Shown piece by piece: positions 33,793-44,556 of a stretch of DNA of 64,000 nt (its first letter is position 1; each line of letters starts with the position of its first letter). Origin of the DNA: Datura wrightii (Eukaryota > Streptophyta > Magnoliopsida > Solanales > Solanaceae); contig JASDFA010000003.1 in NCBI GenBank assembly GCA_035772735.1, forward strand, positions 104,891,001-104,955,000, given 5' to 3'. The notes beneath the pieces are model-generated. The model was not told where the DNA came from. It did not search any database and was given only the letters and a program-made list of their open reading frames with translations. Made by a program: the position numbers and the translations under genes.

Positions 33793-35210
33793 ATGTCTTC
33801 ATCAAAGAAATCAACCAAGGGCAAGGCCCTAACCTCCTCAAAAGGTAAATGAAAAGGGAAAGCAAGGGCAACCGCAACCCCTAATACCCGAGAGGCCATT
33901 ATATTCTGTGTGCTTGATATGGAGGGGCACTATTCCATATACAAAGGGTGCTCGATCACGGTATAAAAGTGCTTCGATCTGGTGGGGCTGCCGGGTGCTT
34001 TCCCCAATATCACCACACAATTAACAGTCCGCCAATAGAACGTACTTGCCAATCCTCTACCTGACTTTTCTACAGCCTAGTGCCCGAGTTTTACGTCTTA
34101 TACCAGTTAAGAAATGAGAGCATGCATCACAGATACCAGGTTAAAGAATTCCCCTGCCTTCCTTCCATCATGGTGAGGGGTGTAGAAGTGGACATAACCC
34201 AAGCAACCATCAATTTCTTATTCTGGGAGGATGAGACTAACACCACCTCTGAGTATTCTGCTAAAATTGCTGACAAAGAGAACAAGTTCAGGTGGATAGC
34301 TCCCGCCATTATCGAAAACATTCATATTTGGGCCTCTATTGGTGGCGAGATCTCCCGACATGATCTTAAATTTGACACCAAGTTGTGGCTAGATTTTATT
34401 TGTAGCTGGTTTAGGCCTTCAAAGAATGAGCGGAGAGAAGTTTTGAAGCGGCCATCCTCATCACATGCATCATGATAGGGGTCCCTATAAATTTTAGGGA
34501 GATAGGGGCCATTCAGATGAAGAGAAAAGCGAGGCAAGCTATGCTATATCTCAGCTATGCCTTCAAGCCGGAGTGCCACTCTTCCCCGATGAAGCCCTTA
34601 GCTCAACTAGTAATGTGATTACAATGGACAGAAAAAGTGAAGAAGATGCTCCCAACAACAAGCAGAAGCGGTTGCAAGCCTTCAAAGTCCATGAGGAGTC
34701 CCTCTCTCATGGGTTTGAGCAGGCCAACCCTCGATCTCAACATACCACTTCCAGAGGCATCCGACCAGGCTTCAGGAGATGCACCGACTAAGGGAGCCTC
34801 ACCTCTTTTGACATCATCCCAGCCGAGTAGCCTCCACAAACTGGTGGAGATGACATACTCCCATGATAGCCAGCTTTAGAAATTGGCTAAGAGTCTCCCT
34901 GCCTCAATTACCAAGATAGATCAAAAGGAGATAAAGTCAATGTATGACAGCTTGACCAAGCTAAGCTCATCTGTGGATGTCGTGGTGTGGGTTGTCACCT
35001 CTCTCCAGGTTGAGGTAAGGGAGTGGAAAGGTCGGACATTAATGGCGGTTCCCGATATGAGCGCACTTGATGCAGCTATGGATGCTCCTTCTATAGTTTG
35101 AGGCCCTATCAACGATTTGTTCGAGGGCTTGGAGATAATAAGGTGGACCTAGGAGACGAAGGCCATGATAGGGAAATTGAAGCTGAAAATGATGAGGATG
35201 ATAACAAGTG
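33793..35210 (+). pseudogene. E9 ORF2, 'putative plant transposon protein' type, degenerate
   Basis: Function unknown. The ATG at 33793 gives the basic start MSSSKKSTKGKA, then TREAIIFCVLDMEGHYSI, LVPEFYVLYQLRNE, VRGVEVDITQATINFLFWED, ENKFRWIAPAIIE, FDTKLWLDFICSWFRPSKNE and, after a frameshift near 34450, IMIGVPINFREIGAIQMKRK. The EFY...VRG-V-IT-INF pattern matches the domain annotated in plants as putative plant transposon protein (Pfam PF20167, named from memory). A Ser/Pro-rich tail follows. There are stops at several places and at least two frameshifts. No signal peptide or membrane segment is seen, so it does not look like an envelope protein. Confidence 0.75.
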
Positions 35211-37130
35211 ACCAACCCTCTTTGTTTTGTATGCATACATTGGGGACTATGTATTATTTGAGTTGGGGGTGGGATGAGTGTTTATTTTTTTTTCATTTTT
35301 ATTGATGGTTGAATTTTCCCCTGACGGGCTTTTTCTTTTTAATTTATGATGATTGGTGAGCCTTTGTTGGGCTCGGGATTCCCTTACCGGGTTTTTGTTT
35401 TTGGTTAATAATTGTTGATTGATTGTTGAAAGAAATAAAAGATTATCTTTGAATTATTAGTGCAAGTGTGAGTTTTGCCTTTGTAAATAGTAGGTAGCGA
35501 ATAAACTCCAAGGGTTTTCTTTATACCACGGTTCTTTCCCGAGGAACAATTTGATTTCCTTTCTTTTTCTATTGTTGAACTAGGTAACATTTTCCAATGA
35601 TAGATTGTAAGAAGACTTTCTTAAGGAAAAATGTCATGTCTGAGTCTTGTGTAATTGTTTTTGAAGGGTACCACCGAAATCCTTTTTATGGTATGAAAAT
35701 TGAATTTTGAAGAAATTGGGCATTCGAAATGAAAAATGTAGCACTCTCTTGTCATATATTGCACATTCCTTGTTTGGATTATTTATTTACATGCTCAATG
35801 ATCGTAAAATCATAATCTAGCTAAGGCGATGTATTATGTGAACTCTGTGGAGTGTGATGCATTGTGTGGTAAGGCTAATTGAATGATTCCCATGCTTATA
35901 CGTTTGTCTAGAACATTCCCTAAGTATAATTCAAGGCTAAATCCTAGAGGTAGTTGCACTTGGAATATGATTTTAGGCTTTCTATTGCTAGTAACTTAAC
36001 CCAAAATGAACTCCCTAAACATCTTCCCTTGCTATCTAATGTTGAGCTTTTGACCCTTTTTTTTTGAAAATCACATTACAAGACAATGTCCCATTGTAAT
36101 CCTATCTTTTGGAACCCATCATCCATAATTGCTTCTTTTTGTGATAAATGAATGAAAAATGGGGCTTGAAGCCCAAGATACTAGGAGAGATAAGAAAATC
36201 AATGGAAACGAGGCAAAAAGTCTATGTTTGGAGGTTATAAGAAGGGGAGAAATGTGATGAGCATTAATGAGAGGTACCACCAAATTGTGATCAAAATGAA
36301 TGAAATGATAGATTGAGGAACCTAGAATCATCAAAAGAGAAAAAATGGTGAAAGGTGTTACCCCTTGCTTAAATGAGGCTAAATGTGAAAACCATAGGAG
36401 TTATAAGGGTAGCTCTTGATTAACAAAGATGAAGATGGAGAAAAAGGTGAGATAACGGGAAGTGATCTAAAGAGTATGATGGGATGTTAAAAGTGTTCAA
36501 AAAGGGCTATTAGGGAGGTTCTAGTCACTAAATCTAAATAATTATCCTATCAGTACCCCTAACCTTCATTTTGACCCCCATGTCCTAATTGATTCTAAGT
36601 GTAGCAACTCTACATTAGTGGCAAGTAACACGAAGGGAAAGCCTATGGGTGGAGTGTGTGCTCGGAGAATTTCCTTGTAAGAGTGAGCGTTATTGTCTTA
36701 TTCCATAATGCCTTGTGTGTGTATTGTTTGATGATTTAAAAAATGGGATTCTCTCATCTTCTGAGTGGCTTCACCTCTTTTGAGAACATAATTGCATTGG
36801 TACAAAGAAGTGATTGGGATATTAGTGCTATGAGGTTCAAGGCAAGCTTTGAATGTGAATTTGTAATGATTTGAGATGCTATATGTTCTTGAGGTGGTAA
36901 ACCATGCCCATGTTTTGAAGAAGGAAAGCAATTGTGAATCATGCCTAGTCATTATATTTACCTTTTGAAACTTTTTTTTATTTTGGGGAATCTTTTTTCT
37001 CTTTCCTTGAGTTGGTGAGCATTTTTGCGTTGTCTTAGGCTCATTCATCCTTGGTGCATATATTAATAGATGACATGTTGTTTCACTTGCTCGAATGACA
37101 AGAATTGCATTACTTGAAGACAAGTAATGA
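35211..37130 (+). other. E9 3' region (about 1.9 kb, non-coding)
   Basis: AT-rich with T-runs. It includes the block GTGTAGCAACTCTACATTAGTGG (36599) that recurs in E8 (complement) and as CATTAGTGGAGTAATACAC in E13 (58500), so it is a conserved Athila 3' region. The 145-codon minus-strand ORF at 36698-37135 shows no recognisable protein features and is regarded as chance. Confidence 0.7.
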
Positions 37131-37145
37131 TTCAAGTTTGGGGTT
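37131..37145 (+). other. E9 polypurine tract
   Basis: AAGTTTGGGGTT directly before the LTR start TGATGAG; the complement of the same tract abuts the E8 LTR at 27147. Confidence 0.75.
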
Positions 37146-38570
37146 TGATGAGTTGGTAATTTACCAACTCGCTAGGCTCTTAAACATGAGTTTTTGCTTA
37201 GTTTTCAAGTCATTTAAGTGGATTTTATGCCCTTTTCACTTGATCATGTCAGGTACCTAACTTGAATAGGAAAGCATGAAATTGAGCATAAAGCATGTAA
37301 AAAAAGGAGATGAGGATCGGTGCTCCACCAGAGGGCATCGGAAAAATGCCGGTTGATCACAATTCCATATTGTGCTGATGAAGATTAATACTGGCAATCT
37401 TCAGATCAGCACCGGTGAATTACCTGTGCTAGTTACGAAGGATTTTGGAATTCACTGATCATCAGCCAAAATCTACTATCGGATCGCGGATAAGCACCGG
37501 CGAACCACCGATGAATCGAAAGTGATGCCCATCTACATAGGGGTAAAAATGTTCAGCTCTGAAAAAGAGGAGAAATAATGTACCCTATTTTTGTACATCT
37601 CAAAAAGGAACTGATTATTCCATTATTCCATATTTGATATTCATTATTCTATTAGGCTTGTGTTAAAGTAGAAAGAGTTAGAGAGAGAAACAATCTTCTT
37701 CTTCTTCTACAAGGTAGAAATTCCATTGGAGCTCATAATCTTGTTGAAATTTTCGTACTCATGATGTGAATGGATATTGAATTTTTAATGAATGCAATGT
37801 CTTTTTCTACTTCCATGAGTAGCTATATTTCTTGTTAGGGGTGTGAATGATTGGGTTGATTTCAATTGGGTATTGTGTATTTGATATTAGATTTACTCTA
37901 TTAGTATAATTTAGTATTTCCTCTAAGTTTTAATCTTAATACTCATAATTGCAAATATGGATTGAGTTTACTTACTTTAATTTTACTTAAAAAGCAAATT
38001 TGAGGTATGGGTGAGGAAATACTAATAGGTAATTGGGTTTTGATCATGTGGGGTTGGGCTAGACATAGACAAAACCCATTATCACATACCCATTGAGAAT
38101 CTATGCTAGAAATAGTTAATTCTCACTCAAGTTGATGTGGTGGTTGTGAAAAGAACATTGGGTTTTGAAAAAAATCTGAGGTTAATGCATCTAATTGGTT
38201 GATAAACTTAGGATGCTACCTTGTCTATAACTAATTATACTATTGAGTAACACTAGGAGCTTTTAGTATCCCAAATCAGTGACGCCCCTATCAATATCAC
38301 ACCCATAGTTGTTTCTCCTTTGGTGTTTTCTATGCTTTACCTCTATTTTCTTGATAGAATTCCTCTTTTAATTAACAAATTGCATTTCCCCCAATTTTTA
38401 CTTTATTTCTTTTCAAACATTGATGCGAGTTACTACAATTTAATAGACAACTCTTGTATGATGGACTAACATTCCTTGTGGGATTCGACCCCGATACCCG
38501 TTGGGTATATTTATTTTGTCAATGACCATTTACACTCTCTCGTCAAGAGGAGTGAATTTTGATGTTATCA
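37146..38570 (+). repeat. E9 3' LTR
   Basis: Begins TGATGAGTTGG with the same near-terminal palindrome as the 5' copy (37149-37169) and ends GATGTTATCA. The hairpin at 37491-37515 has decayed to CACCGGCG-aac-CACCGATG. Confidence 0.9.
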
Positions 38571-38575
38571 GAAGT

Positions 38576-39360
38576 CGTATGGGTAAAGTAGCTATCCAAA
38601 ATAAAGCCTAAAATTATCTTTCAAGTGCAACTACATCTAGGATTTTTCCTTGATCACACTTGGGGCATGTTCTAGACAATTGTTCATGCAAGAGAATTAA
38701 ACTAAAACTTTTTCCACAATGCATCAACCTTCTAGGGGTTCACACCATTTTCATCACCACATCAAGAGTCATAAAACAAGATAACATGATAATCAAGTAG
38801 CCAAACAAATAATGTATAACTTATGACAAAAGAGTACTAAACTCTCAAATTCAAATGCCTCTTTCTTTCTCAAAATTTATTTTTTTTCAACAGCCATGCC
38901 ATTTAAGAAAATTTTTTTACTGGTACCTCTCGGAAGCCATTGCAATCATTGACTCAAAAGAACTTAAACTTGGCATTTTCTCTTAAGAAAGATGCGTCTC
39001 AATCCATAATTGGGAAATGCAACCTAGTTAGTCAATAAAAGAAAAGAAAAAAAATCGCTCCTCCAGAAAGAATCATGCTATAAAGAAAACCCGTGCAGTT
39101 TATTCACTAACTACTATTAACAAAAGGCGATAATCAAAACATGGGTCAACAACATTTTGCAATTTAATGCAGACCCAATTAATGACACTAACAATTTAAG
39201 AACAAAATTTATTTTGATTTACTTTTCCTTCATCACATTCCCGATAAGGGCAGCAACCAACAACCCCAGCATCATAAAAAGAAAATCAAATCCACCCGAC
39301 AAGGGCATTCCACCACAATTTTAAACTACAAATCAGCTAGAACAACATAAATTCATCCTG
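38576..39360 (-). other. E8 3' untranslated region, distal part
   Basis: Minus-strand homologue of E9 35215-36010: it carries the complement of AATCCTAGAGGTAGTTGCAC and of the region with many T-runs. It continues the E8 sequence interrupted by E9. No coding sequence is seen. Confidence 0.75.
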
Positions 39361-39369
39361 TCAATCACA

Positions 39370-40215
39370 CTGGTGGCGAAGCTAGGAGATTTTTCAAGGA
39401 ACAGTGGCACCCCTGCATTGATGCATAACTGAGAGATAAGCACCCCATATGGTATCAATGTTCCCTACTGCCTGGCCTTTCTCTTCATTTGGTTGGCCAC
39501 GATCTCCCCAAAGTTGATCGATACCCCTGTCATTATACAAGTGATGAGTATAATAGCCTCCAAGTTAACTCTTTGATCATTCTTTTATGGAATGATCTGG
39601 CCACACACAAACTCCAGCCACAGTTTTGTTTGAACTTGAGGTTAGTCCTCGAAATATCTCTTCCATAGAGGGCCATAGTGGCTGAGCACTGGCGATGATT
39701 GGGGCTATCCAGCTTAACTGGTTGTCTTTATCGGCCACTCTATCTACATACACAGTCCCTGGGTCAATATCACAAGCCTAAAATAATGCATTGATGGTAG
39801 CTGGGGTGATATCAACTTCCACACCCCTAATCCGGACTGAGGGCAGACAAGAGAATTCATCAACTTTCCCTTTATGCTTCATAACTTCTTCTCGTGTCTG
39901 GTATGAAGCATAAAACTAAAGCACCAATTTGGTGTAATACTCTGGTAGAGGATCAACAAATACATTCCATTGACGGTGGTCGAATTGGGCAATAATGTTG
40001 ACGAAGTCATTCCTCATCCCTGCCATATCAAATCTTTTCTCTGTTGTGATTGATTTTCCCTCACAAATGGCATAGTGTGCCTTCATGTCGGGCACACAAA
40101 ATATTATTACCTCCCTAGTATTGGTGGGGACTGGGTTTGACTTGGCCTTCCCTTTGGTCTTGCTTTATGAAATGGAGGGAGTCTTGCCCTTGTCTGACTT
40201 TCTGGATAAAGTCAT
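39370..40215 (-). pseudogene. E8 ORF2, 'putative plant transposon protein' type, degenerate
   Basis: Function unknown, homologous to E9 ORF2. From the ATG at 40215 the minus strand reads MTLSRKSDKGKTPSIS and a stop. It continues TREVIIFCVPDMKAHYAICE, ITTEKRFDMAGMRNDFVN, DPLPEYYTKLVL with a stop, FYASYQTREEVMKHKGKV, VRIRGVEVDITPATINALF with a stop, and DKDNQLSWIAPIIASAQPLW. The shared SRKS/SKKS basic start, TRE-IIFCV and RGVEVDIT-ATIN blocks show common origin with E9 ORF2. At least three stops are present and the C-terminal half is hard to follow. No membrane segment is seen. Confidence 0.75.
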
Positions 40216-40590
40216 AATTCGACAAATCCATGTTAGTTCCGAAAAAAAACAACATTTCTTTTTGGGTTTTTAATAATGAAAAAGAAAAAGAAACTGCTAT
40301 GCTAAGCTAAGGAAAAACATTCTATGGATTAGATGACAAACAAGGTGAAATATTAGAAGCAGACATTTGTAACACCGGTGACTCAAGTCGTGAAATGCAG
40401 GTGGCAACCTACAAAACATAGCCGTTGCAGGTCTAGGAAGTTCTTTGTGCCAAACTTTTATCACTCCTGCACTACACCGGTGGTTCGCTAGTCGTGATCC
40501 GCGAAGCTCTAGTGAACCGCGGGTCAGGGAAGTGACCTGAAGCCTACAGCCTCTCACCTGCTCTTTAGCCGATGTTTTGGCGTTCTTGAC
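40216..40590 (-). other. E8 ORF2 leader with GC-rich inverted motifs
   Basis: Contains ACCGGTGGTTCGC and CCGCGAAGCTCTAGTGAACCGCGG-like inverted motifs, equivalent to those in the E9 ORF2 leader at 33400-33660. No clear splice acceptor is retained before the ORF2 ATG. Cut at 40590 by the E10 LTR. Confidence 0.55.
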
Positions 40591-42134
40591 TGATGAGTTA
40601 GTAATTTACCAACTCATTAGGATCTTAAGAATGAGCTTTAGATTAGTATTCAAGTCATTTAGATGAATTTTATGCCCTATTTGTCTTTTTATATGAATAT
40701 ATCTAATTTGAAGAAAAAGAGAAAGAAGTGGAGTAAAAAGAAGAAAATCAGGTGAAAACTAGCGCTCCACCGAAGAACACCGGCGAAACACCAGCCAAAG
40801 CAGATAATAACTGCCTTGAGGAACTAAAGTAACCGGAGGTCGCGGACATCAACAAGTGACTCGCCGGTTAACTCGCCTGTTGGCACCTGAACTTGCTGGA
40901 TTAAAGAGAAAGAAATATGCATAGCGTAGTTGGAGGCCGGCGAATCGCCAAAGGTCCCGCTGAATGATACTGGAAATCACTAAAGGAGCAGTTGATCACA
41001 GATGCTGGTTCATGGAATGCAACCGGTGAACCATTGGTAGTTTCTCAAGTGCCAAATGCCTTAGTAGGGGCAATTGTGTCTAACACTGAAAAAGAGGAGA
41101 TTGATTTACCGATCATTATATATATTCTACAAGGAAGTACTCTGTACATATGAGTTCTTAACTTTATCTTTTTTAAAACATTTCTTTTTCTAAGGAAGAA
41201 AGTAGAATTCTATTGGTGGAAATTGATGAATATTCTTTTCTTCATCTTCTTATTTTGCAAGGTACCACCATTGTTGCAGACATATTTTTGAATTTGAGTT
41301 TGTAGCTTTTATTAATGAAATCAATAAGATTATTGTTGAATATGCTCTTTAGTTTCTTAACCATGAGTAGCTAAATCAGCAACTAGAGGTGTGTGGTGAT
41401 GAGTGCTTTATTAGATTGGGTATTGCTAGACTCATCCAAATATTGCTTACTTAGTGTAAATATGTTAAGTTCTCTCCAATTTGTAATTGATGATCCATAG
41501 TTGCAGATATGGGTCTACTTTTCTTACTTGATTTCTGCTTGAAAGAGAAAAATTGAGTATGAGGAGAGAATTTGATGGGGGAAAAGGATGTGTTGTGGAG
41601 TTGGGCTAGACATAGCCAAAACCTATATTCACATTCCTAACTAATAGGTAATAGCTAGAAATAGTGCAGCTATTAATCCAAACTTGATTGGGCTGATTTA
41701 ATTGTGTCTAGTGGTTCGAAAGAACACTAAAAAGAGGCATTTATGAGGTTAAAAAACATATAATGACCACCTGTCCAAAGTTATTTAAACAATTTGAAAT
41801 GATGAGATGATCTAGCATATCCTTTTTTAATTAGCACATCATCTACACCCCACTTCTAATCCCTCTCATTTTTATCTACAACTTCTGTTATTTTTCTATT
41901 CTAGTTAGCTGAGTTAGAATCTATACCATATTTTTAGCATCCAGTCTCCCCCAAACTATTTATTGCTTTATTTCTTTTGAGTGGTGCGAATTAATTTCAA
42001 TTTTCCAAAAAACACTTGCACATATCATTATTAGTATTTATTGGATTCGACCTCGACATTTGTCGGGATATATATTTTGATACAATGACCATTTACGCTC
42101 TTCCGTAATGAAGAGTATATTTCGGACGTTATCA
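40591..42134 (+). repeat. E10 5' LTR (1.54 kb)
   Basis: Begins TGATGAGTTAGTAATTTACC, the same near-terminal palindrome with one mismatch, and ends GGACGTTATCA. The GC-rich inverted-repeat block at 40760-41060 includes GGCG-aat-CGCC at 40939-40949. TATATATA-like sequence follows near 41117. Confidence 0.88.
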
Positions 42135-42138
42135 AAAA

Positions 42139-42156
42139 TGGCGTCGTTGCCAGGGA
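42139..42156 (+). other. E10 primer-binding site (tRNA-Asp type)
   Basis: TGGCGTCGTTGCCAGGGA, two transitions from TGGCGCCGTTGCCGGGGA, four bases after the LTR end. Confidence 0.88.
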
Positions 42157-42259
42157 CTAGCGCTTGATATTCTTGTGTTGATTGTTAATTTGAAAAATTA
42201 GTCTTGCATCTTAGTTGTTGACGTTGATGTTGCTGTGATTATTAGGGTAAAGTCATATG

Positions 42260-43960
42260 AGTCATCACTCACAAACAGGGGTAGCTCAGTTGAAGGTAAT
42301 ATGTAGCACGAGGAAGATAACTCGGTGATACCCAAAATTGTAGGAGCCATTCGCCTACTACCCACGGTAAGGAATGTCGTGTTCCATGTCAGACATACAA
42401 TGCTACATTTGTTATAGATAAAAGGCTCTTTGGGGGTAAACTGAGTGAGGACACAAATTTCCACTTGAGGAATTTCTTAGTGATATCAAAGCCCTTCAAC
42501 ATAACAAATATATGTCAAGAGTCTATCAGGTTAAGTCTCTTTCCATTCCCCCTAACGGGATGGGCAACTATGTGGTTGGAGGAACTCCCTCCTGGTTGTA
42601 TTACATTATCGAAAGAATTGACTGAAGCCTTTTTGGATTGTTTCATCCCTCCATCAAAAATGTTGCAGCTGATAGATGATAGCATGAACTTTAGGAAAGA
42701 GCTAGGGGAACTGTTGGATGAAGCATGGCTAGGGTTCAAGAACAGGTTTCCCTTTGCCCCAACCATGGTCTCCCTGATGGAGTGCTCCTTCGAAGTTTCT
42801 ACTGAGCTCTAGACTCCATTAACAAATCCTTTGCCAATAATTTAGCCGGAGGATCAATCATGGATCAGACATATGGATTAGCTAAAGCTCTTTGGGATAT
42901 AATGACAAAGACAAATCGGGCTTAGCGTATGAGAGAGACCAATGTATCCACACATGATGTTGGTTCCAATGTGTTGGCAGCTGAGTTGCGAAAAAGAGAT
43001 GAAGAGTGAGATGAGAATCTTGCGAAAATGATGACGCAGCTGGAACTAATGACAAAACATATGATGGGGGCAGGGCCCAATGTTGTGAATGTTATAAGTA
43101 TGTAGGGTCCATTGCATTTTGAAGGAGAATCGTCACCACCGAGATACGATGAGGAGTGCCAATACATGGAAAATTAGATGGGGGTTTCTTGACCTGGCTT
43201 TCAAGGGACTAATCAAGGCCCTTGGCACCCACGAGAGGAGAACCAAGGTTGTAGAAATCATGATGTGGAAGGATGGCCTGATATAAATGAAAGATGGGGC
43301 ACTAGAGAGTAAAATTGAGAGGGGGGATCGTTATCATCGAAGTTCAAACCCATATGTTCACCCTCCAAAAAATTTAGAATGCCTAAAATCAGCCTGGGGT
43401 GAGCGATGCAGGTAACTCAAAATTTGAAGAGATGTTAGCTAGAGCCCTTAAGAAAGTGGAATCAATGGACATCAGTGTCAAAGAATTTAAATGGGAGGTA
43501 TCTAACCTTGCCCGAACTATGATTTCTCATTCAGCACCTATTAAGCATTTGGAACCTCAAATGAATCACTTGTACTCTCAAATCAACCCCCAAATGAAAG
43601 GAACACTCCCAAGTGATACAATGCCAAACTCGAAGAAAGATAGTCAATGCATGGCCATCATCAGGAGGATTCGGTAAAATGGCTGGAGATGCAGGTGTGA
43701 AGCCTAAGGAGGTTGTTGCTCCTAAAACAACTGATGAAAATGAATTTGATGTGGTAGCAAAAGAGCCAAGTGATTGTGAAGATGTTGAAGAAGAAGGTGA
43801 GAGATAGGTTGATGAAGTTCCCTCAAATGTTGATGAAGAAAAGGCAAGCATGATGACCTCAAATGATAAAGAACAAGAACCATGAGCTCCACTCCCTTAT
43901 CCACAATGGTTAGCCAAGAAAAGGAAGGATGATTAGTTCAGTAAATTTATCAATATGTTC
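42260..43960 (+). pseudogene. E10 gag, degenerate
   Basis: Athila-type capsid polyprotein. Readable stretches include NFLVISKPFNITNICQESIR, LFPFPLTGWATMWLEELPPG, LTEAFLDCFIPPSKMLQLID, LLDEAWLGFKNRF, later SKFEEMLARALKKVESMD, HSAPIKHLEPQMNHLYSQI and GTLPSDTMPNSKKDSQCMAI. As in E9, no zinc knuckle is visible. Stops occur after VSTEL, near 42900, 43100 and 43810, with frame changes between blocks. It leads directly into the protease. Confidence 0.82.
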
Positions 43961-44541
43961 AATAAATTATCTATTAATATACCGTTGTGGATGCACTACT
44001 TCAAATGCCCAGATATGCCAAATTCATGAAGGAGTTGTTGAAAAAGAAGAAGGTGGTAGACATGGGCACCGGAGAGAAAATGCATCACTATAGTGTGATG
44101 ATGATGAGTAATATTTCCCCAAAGCGGGAAGATCCAGGAGCCTTCACGATTCCTTGCACTATCGGGTTATTTGTGTTTAAGAAAGCCCTCTGCGATCTTG
44201 GCGCAAGTATAAATTTGATGCCCCTTATCATCTTCAAGAAATTGGGGCTTATAAACACCAAACCCATATCAATGAGGTTGTTAATGGTTGATCGCTCCAT
44301 AAAGAAACCTCTAGCTGTGTTAGAGGATGTATTGGTGAGGGTGGATAAATTTATTCTACTAGCTAATTTCGTGGTTCTTGATTGTGCAATGGACGTGGAG
44401 GTGCCAATCATTTTGGGGAGACTATTGCTCTCCACGGGTAGAGCTTTGGTAGATGTGGAGCTAGCTGAGCTCAAGTTTCGGGTTGGAAATGAAGTGGTTA
44501 ACTTTAAGGTGTATCAATCCACTGGAGATGAAGGAGGATGA
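43961..44541 (+). pseudogene. E10 aspartic protease
   Basis: The longest intact part of E10. It reads DALLQMPRYAKFMKELLKKK, HHYSVMMMSN, GAFTIPCTIGLFVFKKALCD, LGASINLMPLIIFKKLGL, RSIKKPLAVLEDVLVRVDKF, VVLDCAMDVEVPIILGRLLL, STGRALVDVELAELKFRVGN. CDLGAS is the Athila active site with its Asp intact. It is internal to a gag-pol polyprotein, so the nominal first codon is not a real start. The frame ends in a TGA 16 bases before solo LTR E11. Confidence 0.86.
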
Positions 44542-44556
44542 GTTGTAGGATGATCT

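Larger units (their letters stand above)
28263..38570 (+). mobile_element. E9: Athila-type element lacking pol, inserted in E8
   Basis: Complete from LTR to LTR. The flanks are AAAGT (28258-28262) and GAAGT (38571-38575), a five-base duplication with one change. Order is 5' LTR, decayed tRNA-Asp primer site, gag, protease, deletion scar, hairpin-rich spacer, putative internal promoter and intron, ORF2, long 3' region, polypurine tract, 3' LTR. RT, RNase H and integrase are missing. The LTRs differ at roughly one base in ten by eye, so it is old. Confidence 0.88.
25729..40590 (-). mobile_element. E8: Athila-type element, 3' part, split by E9
   Basis: On the minus strand the 3' LTR is on the left, followed by the 3' untranslated region (27147-28262), the E9 insertion, the rest of that region (38571 to about 39360), and ORF2. 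Homology to the corresponding E9 parts in opposite orientation identifies every piece. Pol, gag and the 5' LTR are missing; E10 begins at 40591. Confidence 0.82.

Noticed and set aside
34637..34879. Separate small Ser/Pro-rich gene
   Set aside because: Its reading continues the decayed C-terminal tail of E9 ORF2 after a frameshift; there is no evidence for an independent gene.
36698..37135. 145-codon minus-strand ORF in the E9 3' region
   Set aside because: No recognisable motifs, low-complexity composition, opposite strand to the element and no homologue in the equivalent E8 region; regarded as chance in AT-rich DNA.
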